Source: Bradyrhizobium vignae
GTDB lineage: Bacteria > Pseudomonadota > Alphaproteobacteria > Rhizobiales > Xanthobacteraceae
Direction of reading: 5' to 3'
Assembly (NCBI RefSeq): GCF_004114425.1
Contig: NZ_RDQF01000001.1
Coordinates: 248,001 to 312,000 of the forward strand
DNA: 64,000 bases
Position numbers and translations under genes: made by a program. Each line of letters begins with the position of its first letter. Within the stretch, counting starts at the first letter, position 1. Positions 56,671 through 64,000 of this stretch are shown piece after piece. The notes beneath the pieces are model-generated. The model was not told the DNA's origin. It ran no database searches and saw only the letters and a list, made by a program, of their open reading frames with translations.

Positions 56671-57729
56671 TTGCCAGCCTCTCCCCGAAAGCGCGATCGA
56701 AGATCGTCCCCTCTCGTTGCGATGGAGGCGCGCTCGGTCGACGAGATCCCGCGCGGCAAGCAATGGCAATACGAACCCAAGTGGGACGGCTTCCGCTGCC
56801 TGCTGTCGCGCGACGGCAGCAGCGTCGATCTGCGCTCGAAGTCTGGTGAGGATCTTGCGCGCTATTTTCCTGAGATCGTTGCCGCTGCGCTGAAGTTGAA
56901 GGCAGATCGCTTCACGCTCGACGGCGAGATCGTCGTGCCGCACCGAAAGAGCTTTTCCTTCGACGCGCTCCTGCAGCGCATTCATCCGGCTGCGAGCCGC
57001 GTGAAGAAGCTCTCGGAAGAAACACCGGCGCTCTATCTTGTGTTCGATTTGCTCGCGACGTCCCGGCAGAAAGATCTGGCCAAGAGGACGCTGCACGAGC
57101 GCCGGCCGGCGCTGGAGACGTTTGCGAAAGCCAACCTCGAGGGCAGCATCTTCCGGCTCTCACCGGCAACGGCCAGCTACGCCACGGCCAAAAAATGGTT
57201 GGCGCAATCCGGCGGCGGCTCGGACGGCGTCATCGCCAAGCGCATCGACCTGCCCTACCAGGCCGGCACGCGCGATGGCATGCAGAAGATCAAGAAATTC
57301 CGCAGCGCCGATTGCGTGGTCGGCGGCTTCCGCTATGCCAACAACAAGATGGCCGGCCGGAAAGTCGTCGGCTCGCTGCTGCTCGGTCTCTACGACGACA
57401 AGGGTCTGCTGCACCATGTCGGCTTCACCTCCGCGATCAAGGCTGAGGAGAAGCCAGCCTTGACCGGTCGGCTCGAAGCATTGATTGGCGAGCCGGGCTT
57501 CACCGGCAATGCGCCGGGCGGACCGAGCCGCTGGTCGACCGAGCGCTCGGCCAAATGGTGCCCGCTGAAGCCGAAGCTGGTGATCGAGGTCTGCTACGAC
57601 CATTTCAGCGGCGAGCGTTTTCGCCACGGCACCTCGATCCTGCGCTGGCGCCCGGACAAGGCGCCGAGGCAATGCACATTTGAACAGCTGAAGCAGAAGG
57701 CGGCCGAGCCGATGAAGCTGCTCGGGTGA
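56671..57729 (+). CDS. ATP-dependent DNA ligase (LigC/LigD ligase-domain type)
   Basis: A 352-residue stand-alone ligase. The adenylation Lys is in EPKWDGFRCLLSR (Lys37 from the TTG at 56671), motif III-like LYLVFDLLA and motif IV DGVIAKR are present, and the OB-fold domain ends with WCPLKPKLVIEVCYDHF and FRHGTSILRWRPDK. Similar proteins act in DNA repair beside Ku or as LigC. Start is uncertain: TTG 56671 or ATG 56722, which leaves only 19 residues before the nucleophile Lys. Confidence 0.86.
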   Translation: MPASPRKRDRRSSPLVAMEARSVDEIPRGKQWQYEPKWDGFRCLLSRDGSSVDLRSKSGEDLARYFPEIVAAALKLKADRFTLDGEIVVPHRKSFSFDALLQRIHPAASRVKKLSEETPALYLVFDLLATSRQKDLAKRTLHERRPALETFAKANLEGSIFRLSPATASYATAKKWLAQSGGGSDGVIAKRIDLPYQAGTRDGMQKIKKFRSADCVVGGFRYANNKMAGRKVVGSLLLGLYDDKGLLHHVGFTSAIKAEEKPALTGRLEALIGEPGFTGNAPGGPSRWSTERSAKWCPLKPKLVIEVCYDHFSGERFRHGTSILRWRPDKAPRQCTFEQLKQKAAEPMKLLG

Positions 57730-57735
57730 GGTTCG

Positions 57736-57795
57736 CTCTCGCGTCCCGGACTAGGTGCAGCGTGCAAGCGATGCACCGCAGAGCCGGGACACGAG
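57736..57795. repeat. Half-length family C repeat
   Basis: CTCTCGCGTCCCGGACTAGG... and ...CAGAGCCGGGACACGAG are the left arm of the family C element only. It separates the convergent ligase and phosphoesterase genes. Confidence 0.65.
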
Positions 57796-57801
57796 GCATG
57801 A

Positions 57802-58542
57802 CTACGCAATCCATCCCGTCGCGAGCGCGTTCGCCAGTTCAGGCTGCCCATTGCGACGGGCCAGCGCCGCCATGGCCTCGTGATCATACGCGATGTGGCG
57901 GAACGTGACCTGCCAAACACCGCTCACCAACTCGAGGATCGCATAACGCGCGTGCGGCGTGCCGGCTTCGACGACATGCGGGAATGGATGCTTGTCGCGA
58001 AAACCAGGACTGCCGACGCTGCCGGGATTGACGATCAGCCGGCCATCGCGCAAGCGCACGGCACGGGCGAGATGAGTGTGGGCGCAGAGAATCAGCGATT
58101 GCGTGATGCCTTCCGCGAATTGCTCGATCCGGTCAAGCTGCGACAGCGCCACCGCGCCGTCCGCATGCACGGTGTCGAGCCAGTACACCTCGTCGCTGCC
58201 GGGCGTCGCGTGGCAGAGGAAGACCCTGTCTCGGAACACGCGCGTCATCGGTTGCACGCGCAGCCAGTCGAGTTGTGCGGCATTGAGCTGTGCATGAGCC
58301 GGGCGATCCCACGAGCCCATCTTCTCGGGTGGGCGGTCGAGCAGATAGCGGTCGTGATTGCCGCGCACGTGCACGGCGTCGAGCGTCATCAGGATCTCGA
58401 TGGTTCGGCGCGCATCGAGCGGACCGCTCAGCATGTCGCCGAGATTGACGATGTCTGTGATCCCCAGCGCGTGGATGTCGGCGAGCACGGCTTCGAGCGC
58501 GAGGTAGTTTCCGTGGATATCGGCAATCGCGGCGAAACGCAT
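57802..58542 (-). CDS. Calcineurin-like metallophosphoesterase
   Basis: A 246-residue phosphoesterase of the YfcE/MJ0936-like group. Metal ligands are visible in AIADIHGNYLALEAVL, NLGDMLSGP, VRGNHDRYLL, LCHATPG and LCAHTHLARAVR, and the signature NPGSVGSPGFRD is clear. Physiological substrate unknown. ATG 58542 is chosen because it opens MRFAAIADIHGN; the in-frame start at 58671 runs through a repeat element. Confidence 0.88.
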   Translation of the reverse strand: MRFAAIADIHGNYLALEAVLADIHALGITDIVNLGDMLSGPLDARRTIEILMTLDAVHVRGNHDRYLLDRPPEKMGSWDRPAHAQLNAAQLDWLRVQPMTRVFRDRVFLCHATPGSDEVYWLDTVHADGAVALSQLDRIEQFAEGITQSLILCAHTHLARAVRLRDGRLIVNPGSVGSPGFRDKHPFPHVVEAGTPHARYAILELVSGVWQVTFRHIAYDHEAMAALARRNGQPELANALATGWIA

Positions 58543-58562
58543 CGTTGTGCTCCCCACTCTCC

Positions 58563-58695
58563 TGCTCCGGACCGAGCGCAGCGCGCAGTGGTGCTGCTGA
58601 GCCGGGCCCATGCTGCGGCGTTCTGAATCCCGGATCAGCGCTCCGCCCTGGACAACGCTACGCGTTGCCAAGAGCTGCGCTTGTCCGGGACACGG
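58563..58695. repeat. Diverged family C repeat
   Basis: TGCTCCGGACCGAGCGCAGCGCG... through GAGCCGGGCCCATGC and ...TTGTCCGGGACACGG shows the family C arm pattern with more changes. It fills the gap between the phosphoesterase start and the folC end. Confidence 0.55.
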
Positions 58696-58699
58696 AAAC

Positions 58700-60043
58700 T
58701 CATGCAGGAGGCGTGCCGTTGATCGCCAGCACGTGGCCGGCGAGATACAGCGAGCCCGTGATCAGGATGCGCGGCGGCACCTCGTAGGCGAGTTTCGCCA
58801 AGGCGCGCAGGGCGGCCTCGATGCAGGGCGCGGGCTCGACGCGCATGCCGAGGCTGCGCGCGGCATCCGCAAGGCGGTCGACCGGCATCGCGTTCTCGAT
58901 ATCGGGAATCGGCACTGCGATGATGTGCCGGGTGAGACCGGCGAAGTTGGCGAGAAAGCCTTGCGCGTCCTTGTTGGCCATCATACCCGCGATCACGACC
59001 AGCGGCCGCGACACGCGCTCCTCGAGATCGCCGAGCGCGGCGGCCGCAACGCGCCCGCCTTCGGCATTGTGGCCGCCGTCGAGCCAGATCTCCGAGCCCT
59101 GCGGACCCCAGGACTGCAGCTCACCCGAGGTGAGGCGCTGCATCCGCGCCGGCCATTCGGCGCCGACGATGCCGGCCTCGAACGCGGCGTGAGGGATCTT
59201 GAAGGTCGGAATCGCGCGCAGAGTCGCGATCGCGAGCCCGGCGTTGGCGAATTGGTGGCGGCCGAACAGGCGCGGCGCCGGCAGATCCATCAAGCCGCGA
59301 TCGTCGGAAAAGACCAGTCGCCCGCGCTCGACATTGACGTGCCAGCTCTCGTTTGCGGCAAACAGCGGCGCACGCATTCGCTTCGCCTGCGCTTCGATCA
59401 CGGCCATCGCCTCCGGCATCTGCTCGGCGCAAGTCACGGGCACGCCGCGCTTGATGATCGCGGCCTTCTCGCCGGCAATCGACGCCAACGTATCGCCGAG
59501 AAAATCCACGTGATCCATGCTGACCGGCGTGATCACGCAGGCCGCCGGCGCATCGATCACGTTGGTCGAATCGAGCCGGCCGCCGAGGCCGACTTCGAGC
59601 AGCACCACGTCGGCCGGATTCTGCGCGAACAGCACGAAAGCGGCGGCGGTCTTCAGCTCGAAGACGGTCGCGGCCTCGCCGGCATTGACGCGCTCGACCT
59701 CTTCCAGTGCAGCGCGCAGTTCGTCGTCACCGACGAGCACGCCGCCGCCCACGCGGCCGAGCCGGAAGCATTCGTTGATGCGGACGAGATAGGGAGAGGT
59801 GTAGGCGTGAACCCGCAAGCCCGCAGCTTCCAGCGTCGCGCGCAGATAAGCGAGCGTCGAGCCCTTGCCGTTGGTGCCGGCGATATGGATCACCGGAGGC
59901 AGCTTGCGTTCGGGATGACCGAGCCGTTCGAGCAGGCGGTGCATCCGCTCCAGCCCGAGATCGATGCGCTTCTGATGCAGGGCCGACAGCCGCCCGATCA
60001 ATTCACCGAGCGGTGTCTTTGCAGTGTCAGGGGAGGCGTTCAC
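58700..60043 (-). CDS. folC: Bifunctional folylpolyglutamate/dihydrofolate synthase
   Basis: A 447-residue Mur-ligase-like enzyme that adds glutamate to dihydropteroate and to folates. The P-loop is [15 protein letters not shown], the downstream motif is [15 protein letters not shown], and [11 protein letters not shown] is the C-domain signature. It overlaps accD by 4 bases and ends the leftward trpF-trpB-trpA-accD-folC series. Confidence 0.96.
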   Translation of the reverse strand: MNASPDTAKTPLGELIGRLSALHQKRIDLGLERMHRLLERLGHPERKLPPVIHIAGTNGKGSTLAYLRATLEAAGLRVHAYTSPYLVRINECFRLGRVGGGVLVGDDELRAALEEVERVNAGEAATVFELKTAAAFVLFAQNPADVVLLEVGLGGRLDSTNVIDAPAACVITPVSMDHVDFLGDTLASIAGEKAAIIKRGVPVTCAEQMPEAMAVIEAQAKRMRAPLFAANESWHVNVERGRLVFSDDRGLMDLPAPRLFGRHQFANAGLAIATLRAIPTFKIPHAAFEAGIVGAEWPARMQRLTSGELQSWGPQGSEIWLDGGHNAEGGRVAAAALGDLEERVSRPLVVIAGMMANKDAQGFLANFAGLTRHIIAVPIPDIENAMPVDRLADAARSLGMRVEPAPCIEAALRALAKLAYEVPPRILITGSLYLAGHVLAINGTPPA

Positions 60044-60981
60044 GCGTGCGGCGCGGCCGGCGCCGTCTCGGCGGCCGATACGATCTGCGCCGGACTCGTC
60101 ACCGGCTGCGCCGGCTTCGAAGCGCCTTCCTGCGCCGGCGCCTTGGTCAGCAGGCGGCAGAGCCGGGCGAGGGTCGGGCGCAGCTCGTGACGGTGCACGA
60201 CCATGTCGACCATGCCGTGCTCCTTGAGGTACTCGGCGCGCTGGAAACCCTCGGGCAGCTTCTCGCGGATGGTCTGCTCGATCACGCGCGCGCCGGCAAA
60301 GCCGATCAGCGCGCCGGGCTCGGCGATCTGCACATCGCCCAGCATCGCGTAGGACGCGGTGACGCCGCCGGTCGTGGGATTGGTCAGCACGACGATGTAG
60401 GGCAGTTTCGCCTCGCGCAGCATCTGCACCGCCACGGTGGTGCGCGGCATCTGCATCAGCGAGAGGATACCCTCCTGCATGCGCGCGCCGCCCGATGCGG
60501 CGAACACGATGAACGGCGACTTCTTCTCGACAGCGAGCTCCATGCCGCGCACGATGGCTTCGCCCGCGGCCATACCGAGCGAGCCGCCCATGAAGTCGAA
60601 ATCCTGCACGGCAACGACGACGGCAGCGCCTTCGAGCTTGCCGTAGCCGACCTTGACCGCGTCATTCAGATTGGTCCGCGCCCGCGCGTCCTTGATACGA
60701 TCGGCATATTTCTTCTCGTCGCGGAACTTGAGCGGGTCGGGCGTGACCTCGGGCAACGCGACATCGAACCAGGTCTCGTTGTCGAAGATCGACTTCAACC
60801 GGGCCACCGCGCCCATGCGCATGTGGTAGTTCGAGCCGGGAATGACGAACTGATTGGCCTCGACGTCCTTGTAGAACACGAGCTGTCCGGAATCCGGGCA
60901 CTTGATCCAAAGATTCTCCGGCGTCTCCCGCCGCAGCATGTTGCGGATCTTCGGCCGGACCACGTTGGTAAGCCAGTTCAT
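60040..60981 (-). CDS. accD: Acetyl-CoA carboxylase carboxyltransferase subunit beta
   Basis: A 313-residue subunit that, with AccA, transfers CO2 from biotin to acetyl-CoA. The carboxyltransferase core is intact ([32 protein letters not shown]). The N-terminal zinc ribbon is not: of the four Cys in E. coli (positions 27, 30, 46, 49) only Cys28 remains; the others read Ser31, Ile47 and Ser50 (KCPDSGQ ... VIPGSNYHM). Its C-terminal tail is Ala/Pro-rich. It overlaps folC by 4 bases. Confidence 0.95.
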   Translation of the reverse strand: MNWLTNVVRPKIRNMLRRETPENLWIKCPDSGQLVFYKDVEANQFVIPGSNYHMRMGAVARLKSIFDNETWFDVALPEVTPDPLKFRDEKKYADRIKDARARTNLNDAVKVGYGKLEGAAVVVAVQDFDFMGGSLGMAAGEAIVRGMELAVEKKSPFIVFAASGGARMQEGILSLMQMPRTTVAVQMLREAKLPYIVVLTNPTTGGVTASYAMLGDVQIAEPGALIGFAGARVIEQTIREKLPEGFQRAEYLKEHGMVDMVVHRHELRPTLARLCRLLTKAPAQEGASKPAQPVTSPAQIVSAAETAPAAPHA

Positions 60982-61092
60982 GGTTTGCTCCGATGTGCGA
61001 TCCCGCCTCGCGGATCGCCTGAAGGGTTATATGGCGCCCGGGCCTCTCCCCGGCAAGCCGCCGTGCCGCCCGCTCCAAAGCGGAATTATGGC

Positions 61093-61929
61093 CTATTCCG
61101 CCGCCTGCTGTGCGCCCTTGACGCCCTGGGCCAGGGCCGCCGTCAATTCGGCGACGGCATTAACGGTTTTGGCGGTCGCCCGCCCCTCGGCATCGAGGCT
61201 GTTCTTGAGCGCGTCGACCAGCGCGGTCCCGACCACCGAGCCATCGGCCTTCTCGGCAATGGCGCGCGCGGCCTCCGGGGTGCGGATGCCGAAACCGACG
61301 CAGATCGGCAAGCCGGTATGCCGCTTGATGCGCGCGACAGCTTCGCCGACGGCATTGGCGTCCGCCGCCGCCGCACCGGTGATGCCAGCGATCGAGACGT
61401 AATAGACAAAGCCTGACGTGTTCGCGAGCACCGCGGGCAGGCGCTTATCGTCGGTGGTCGGGGTCGCCAGGCGAATGAAGTTCAGCCCCGCCTTCAGCGC
61501 GGGAATGCAGAGCTCGTCATCTTCCTCCGGCGGCAGATCCACGATGATCAAGCCATCGACGCCTGACGTCTTGGCATCAGCCAGAAACTTGTCGACGCCG
61601 TAGATGTAGATGGGATTGTAGTAGCCCATCAGCACCAGCGGCGTGACATTGTCGCCCTTGCGGAAGTCGCGCACCAGCTCCAGCGTCTTCTTCAGGGTCA
61701 TGCCGACCTTGAGCGCGCGCAGGCCTGCAGCCTGGATCGAGGGACCATCCGCCATCGGATCGGTGAAGGGAATGCCGAGCTCGATGACGTCGGCGCCGGA
61801 CTTCGGCAGCGCCTTGACGATCTCGAGCGAGGTCGCAGGATCGGGATCGCCTGCCATCACATAGGTGACGAAGGCCGCGCGGCCTTGGCGTTTCAGCTCG
61901 GCAAAACGGGTGTCGATACGCGTGGTCAC
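61093..61929 (-). CDS. trpA: Tryptophan synthase alpha chain
   Basis: A 278-residue TIM barrel that cleaves indole-3-glycerol phosphate to indole. The catalytic Glu and Asp are in [17 protein letters not shown], and phosphate-binding [10 protein letters not shown] is present. It overlaps trpB by 4 bases. Confidence 0.97.
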   Translation of the reverse strand: MTTRIDTRFAELKRQGRAAFVTYVMAGDPDPATSLEIVKALPKSGADVIELGIPFTDPMADGPSIQAAGLRALKVGMTLKKTLELVRDFRKGDNVTPLVLMGYYNPIYIYGVDKFLADAKTSGVDGLIIVDLPPEEDDELCIPALKAGLNFIRLATPTTDDKRLPAVLANTSGFVYYVSIAGITGAAAADANAVGEAVARIKRHTGLPICVGFGIRTPEAARAIAEKADGSVVGTALVDALKNSLDAEGRATAKTVNAVAELTAALAQGVKGAQQAAE

Positions 61930-63140
61930 TTCTTGCCCCTCAGGATGTCGCCGACCTGCGGAACGTCCTTGTCGCCGCGGCCGGAGAGATTGACGACCAT
62001 CAGGTGATCTTTAGGCCGCTTCGGCGCGAGCTCCATCACCTTGGCGATGGCATGCGCCGGCTCGAGCGCGGGGATGATGCCTTCGAGCTTTGACAGCAGC
62101 TGGAATGCGGCGAGTGCCTCATCATCGGTCGCGGAGAGATAGTTCACGCGGCCGACCTCGTGCAGCCAGGAATGCTCGGGGCCGATGCCGGGATAGTCGA
62201 GGCCGGCCGAGATCGAGTGCGCGTCCTGGATCTGGCCGTCGGCATCCATCAAGAGATAAGTGCGGTTGCCGTGGAGCACGCCGGGACGGCCACCCGCGAT
62301 CGAGGCCGCGTGCAGCTGCGTCAATCCGTGGCCAGCGGCTTCGACGCCGAAGATCTCGACGCTGGGATCATCGAGGAACGGATGGAACAGGCCCATCGCG
62401 TTGGAGCCGCCGCCGATGCAGGCGACCAGCGAATCCGGCAGGCGGCCTTCGATCTCCTGCATCTGCGCCTTGGTCTCGTTGCCGATGACCGACTGGAAGT
62501 CGCGCACCAGGGTCGGGTAGGGATGCGGACCCGCCACCGTGCCGATGCAGTAGAACGTGTTGTGCACGTTGGTGACCCAGTCGCGCAGCGCCTCGTTCAT
62601 GGCATCCTTCAGCGTGCGCGTACCCGACTGCACCGGAAACACCTTTGCGCCCAGCATTTCCATCCGGATGACATTGGGCTGCTGCCGCTCGACGTCGACG
62701 GCGCCCATATAGACCACGCATTCCAGGCCAAAGCGCGCGCACAGCGTTGCGGTGGCGACGCCGTGCTGGCCCGCACCGGTCTCGGCGATGATGCGCTTCT
62801 TGCCCATGCGCCGTGCCAGCATGATCTGGCCGAGCACGTTGTTCACCTTGTGCGAGCCGGTGTGGTTGAGCTCCTCGCGCTTGAGGTAGATTTTTGCGCC
62901 GCCGAGATGCTCGGTGAGGCGCTCGGCGAAATAGAGTGGTGAGGGCCGGCCGACATAGTTCTTGAGGTAGCCGTTCATCTCGGCCTGGAAGGCCGGGTCG
63001 GCCTTGGCGGCGGTGTAGGCCTTCTCCAGATCGAGGATCAGCGGCATCAGCGTTTCGGCGACGAAGCGGCCACCGAAAATGCCGAAATGGCCGCGCTCGT
63101 CGGGGCCGCTGCGATAGGAATTCGGTTTGGCGATGTTCAT
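61926..63140 (-). CDS. trpB: Tryptophan synthase beta chain
   Basis: A 404-residue PLP enzyme that joins indole and serine. The PLP Lys is in [15 protein letters not shown] and the phosphate loop is [14 protein letters not shown] overlaps on both sides (trpF, trpA) show translational coupling. Confidence 0.98.
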   Translation of the reverse strand: MNIAKPNSYRSGPDERGHFGIFGGRFVAETLMPLILDLEKAYTAAKADPAFQAEMNGYLKNYVGRPSPLYFAERLTEHLGGAKIYLKREELNHTGSHKVNNVLGQIMLARRMGKKRIIAETGAGQHGVATATLCARFGLECVVYMGAVDVERQQPNVIRMEMLGAKVFPVQSGTRTLKDAMNEALRDWVTNVHNTFYCIGTVAGPHPYPTLVRDFQSVIGNETKAQMQEIEGRLPDSLVACIGGGSNAMGLFHPFLDDPSVEIFGVEAAGHGLTQLHAASIAGGRPGVLHGNRTYLLMDADGQIQDAHSISAGLDYPGIGPEHSWLHEVGRVNYLSATDDEALAAFQLLSKLEGIIPALEPAHAIAKVMELAPKRPKDHLMVVNLSGRGDKDVPQVGDILRGKK

Positions 63141-63808
63141 CGGACGCTCAACTCTTGACTTGCATCTTGGGTGGCGCGCGCGGCGCGGATGAAGGCCTGG
63201 ATCATCTCGGGATCCTTGATGCCGGGGGCGCTCTCGACGCCCGAGGACACATCGACGCCGCCGGCGCCGGTGACACGGAGGGCTTCGGCCAGGTTATCGG
63301 CGTGCAGCCCGCCCGAGACCATGTAGGGCAGCTTCAGATCGAGATTTTCGAGCAGGTGCCAGTCGAACGGCTCTCCTAAGCCGCCGGGCCGCGTCGCGTC
63401 CTTCGGCGCACGCGCATCGAACAGGATGCGGTCGGCGACCGCGGCGTAGCCGGGCAGCACGGCGAGATCGGCTGCTGCTGCGACCGGCACCGCCTTCATC
63501 ACGGGGCGGCCAAAGCGTTGCTTGATATCGCGCAGCCGAGCGACGCTTTCCTGGCCGTGGAGCTGGAAAATGTCCGGCGACAGCGCGTCCATGATGTTGT
63601 CGAGCGTGGCGTCGTCGGCATCGACCGTGAGCGCCACTTTGAGCGCGCGCTGCTTCACCAGGCGACCGAGGTCACGGCCAAGTTCCAGCGAGAGGTGCCG
63701 CGGCGACGGCGGAAAGAACACGAACCCCACCATGTCGGCGCCGGCATCGAGCGCCGTTTGAAGCGTCTCGCGCGTGGACAGGCCGCAGATCTTGACGAGC
63801 AGGGACAT
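63137..63808 (-). CDS. trpF: Phosphoribosylanthranilate isomerase
   Basis: A 223-residue TIM barrel catalysing the Amadori rearrangement of PRA to CdRP. The active-site Cys is in [27 protein letters not shown] and the Asp in [18 protein letters not shown]. It starts the trpF-trpB-trpA unit; trpC, trpD and trpE are not in the window. Confidence 0.96.
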   Translation of the reverse strand: MSLLVKICGLSTRETLQTALDAGADMVGFVFFPPSPRHLSLELGRDLGRLVKQRALKVALTVDADDATLDNIMDALSPDIFQLHGQESVARLRDIKQRFGRPVMKAVPVAAAADLAVLPGYAAVADRILFDARAPKDATRPGGLGEPFDWHLLENLDLKLPYMVSGGLHADNLAEALRVTGAGGVDVSSGVESAPGIKDPEMIQAFIRAARATQDASQELSVR

Positions 63809-63871
63809 GATCTCAAAGCAAATGGAGGCCGCAAGGCGGCCGGAACGCAGGGTTTTTCGGTCGGGCCGCTT

Positions 63872-64000
63872 CTACAACGTCGCGCGCTGCTTGTCTCGCC
63901 CGATGGGCCCGTAAAGGCCTGTCCCGGAGGGAACGGGGAGGCGCTGCGCCTCGGGCCGTGCCGCCGCCGCATGGGCCTCGGCGAGTTCGCCCCGCGCAGC
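63872..64000 (-). CDS. C-terminus of a probable LapA-domain membrane protein (partial)
   Basis: The last 42 codons of a leftward gene run in from the right edge and stop with TAG at 63872-63874. The Ala/Glu/Arg-rich tail ends LPVPSGTGLYGPIGRDKQRATL. The helical AELAEAHAAAAR stretch and the position upstream of trpF fit a LapA (DUF1049) protein, but the domain itself lies outside the window. Confidence 0.55.
   Translation of the reverse strand, partial: AARGELAEAHAAAARPEAQRLPVPSGTGLYGPIGRDKQRATL

Noticed and set aside
63827..63841. GGCCGC-AAG-GCGGCC hairpin before trpF as a trp attenuator
   Set aside because: The stem is only 6 bp, there is no T tract on the leftward strand and no leader peptide with Trp codons, so it is more likely an incidental or weak terminator of the upstream gene.

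Overview
The window is a GC-rich chromosomal segment from an alphaproteobacterium, almost certainly Bradyrhizobium or a very close relative. The evidence is the Irr protein with its GCPWH heme-regulatory motif at Cys29, a rhizobial-type Fur, an RHH-CoaBC-like gene beside dut, a DivL-type kinase, and gene order typical of Bradyrhizobium/Rhodopseudomonas. It is a core-genome region: I see no insertion sequence, integrase, prophage, CRISPR array, tRNA or rRNA gene.

Layout from the left. (1) 1-13.6 kb, + strand: trpS, a UspA-like protein, an Nfu scaffold protein, tsaB-rimI, fur, a HAD phosphatase, then miaB-PhoH-ybeY-CorC-lnt, a PraR-like XRE regulator, an M20 peptidase and trmB. (2) A leftward DUF2336 gene, then the translation/transcription cluster rimP-nusA-YlxR/L7Ae-infB-rbfA-truB-rpsO-pnp (15-25.5 kb). 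A good sigma70 promoter and an attenuator-like hairpin precede rimP, and an independent leader hairpin precedes pnp. (3) katG (-) diverges from oxyR (+), followed by a GNAT gene and a glutathione S-transferase with a C-terminal frameshift. (4) The leftward fatty-acid operon fabA-fabB-fabI diverges from irr; the irr promoter carries the hexamer repeats recognised by Fur. (5) 33.6-38.5 kb: a periplasmic SH3 protein, a 2-hydroxyacid dehydrogenase, a MoeB-like E1 enzyme, a secreted degenerate protease and a possible decayed gene. (6) mutM (-) diverges from ubiE-ubiB-coaBC-dut; here coaBC carries an N-terminal antitoxin-type ribbon-helix-helix domain. (7) A DivL-type kinase with Tyr in place of the phospho-acceptor His, a TsaE-AmgK fusion, a PilZ protein and murU. 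(8) addB-addA-trxA and an ATP-dependent DNA ligase. (9) Leftward: a phosphoesterase, then folC-accD and trpA-trpB-trpF, read in the order trpF-trpB-trpA-accD-folC, and the C-terminus of a LapA-like protein at the right edge.

Three functional groups recur. Iron control is represented by fur and irr (with a Fur site at irr). The t6A tRNA pathway is represented by tsaB and tsaE. AmgK and MurU together form the anomeric MurNAc recycling route to UDP-MurNAc. Intergenic gaps are populated by four families of palindromic repeats.

The most unusual item is the 483-residue RHH-CoaBC fusion. Its 56-bp upstream gap contains two perfect 8-bp-arm palindromes, one built from the half-site TGATAGC/GCTATCA that I associate with FitA-type antitoxins. 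This suggests an autoregulated coenzyme A enzyme derived from a toxin-antitoxin module.
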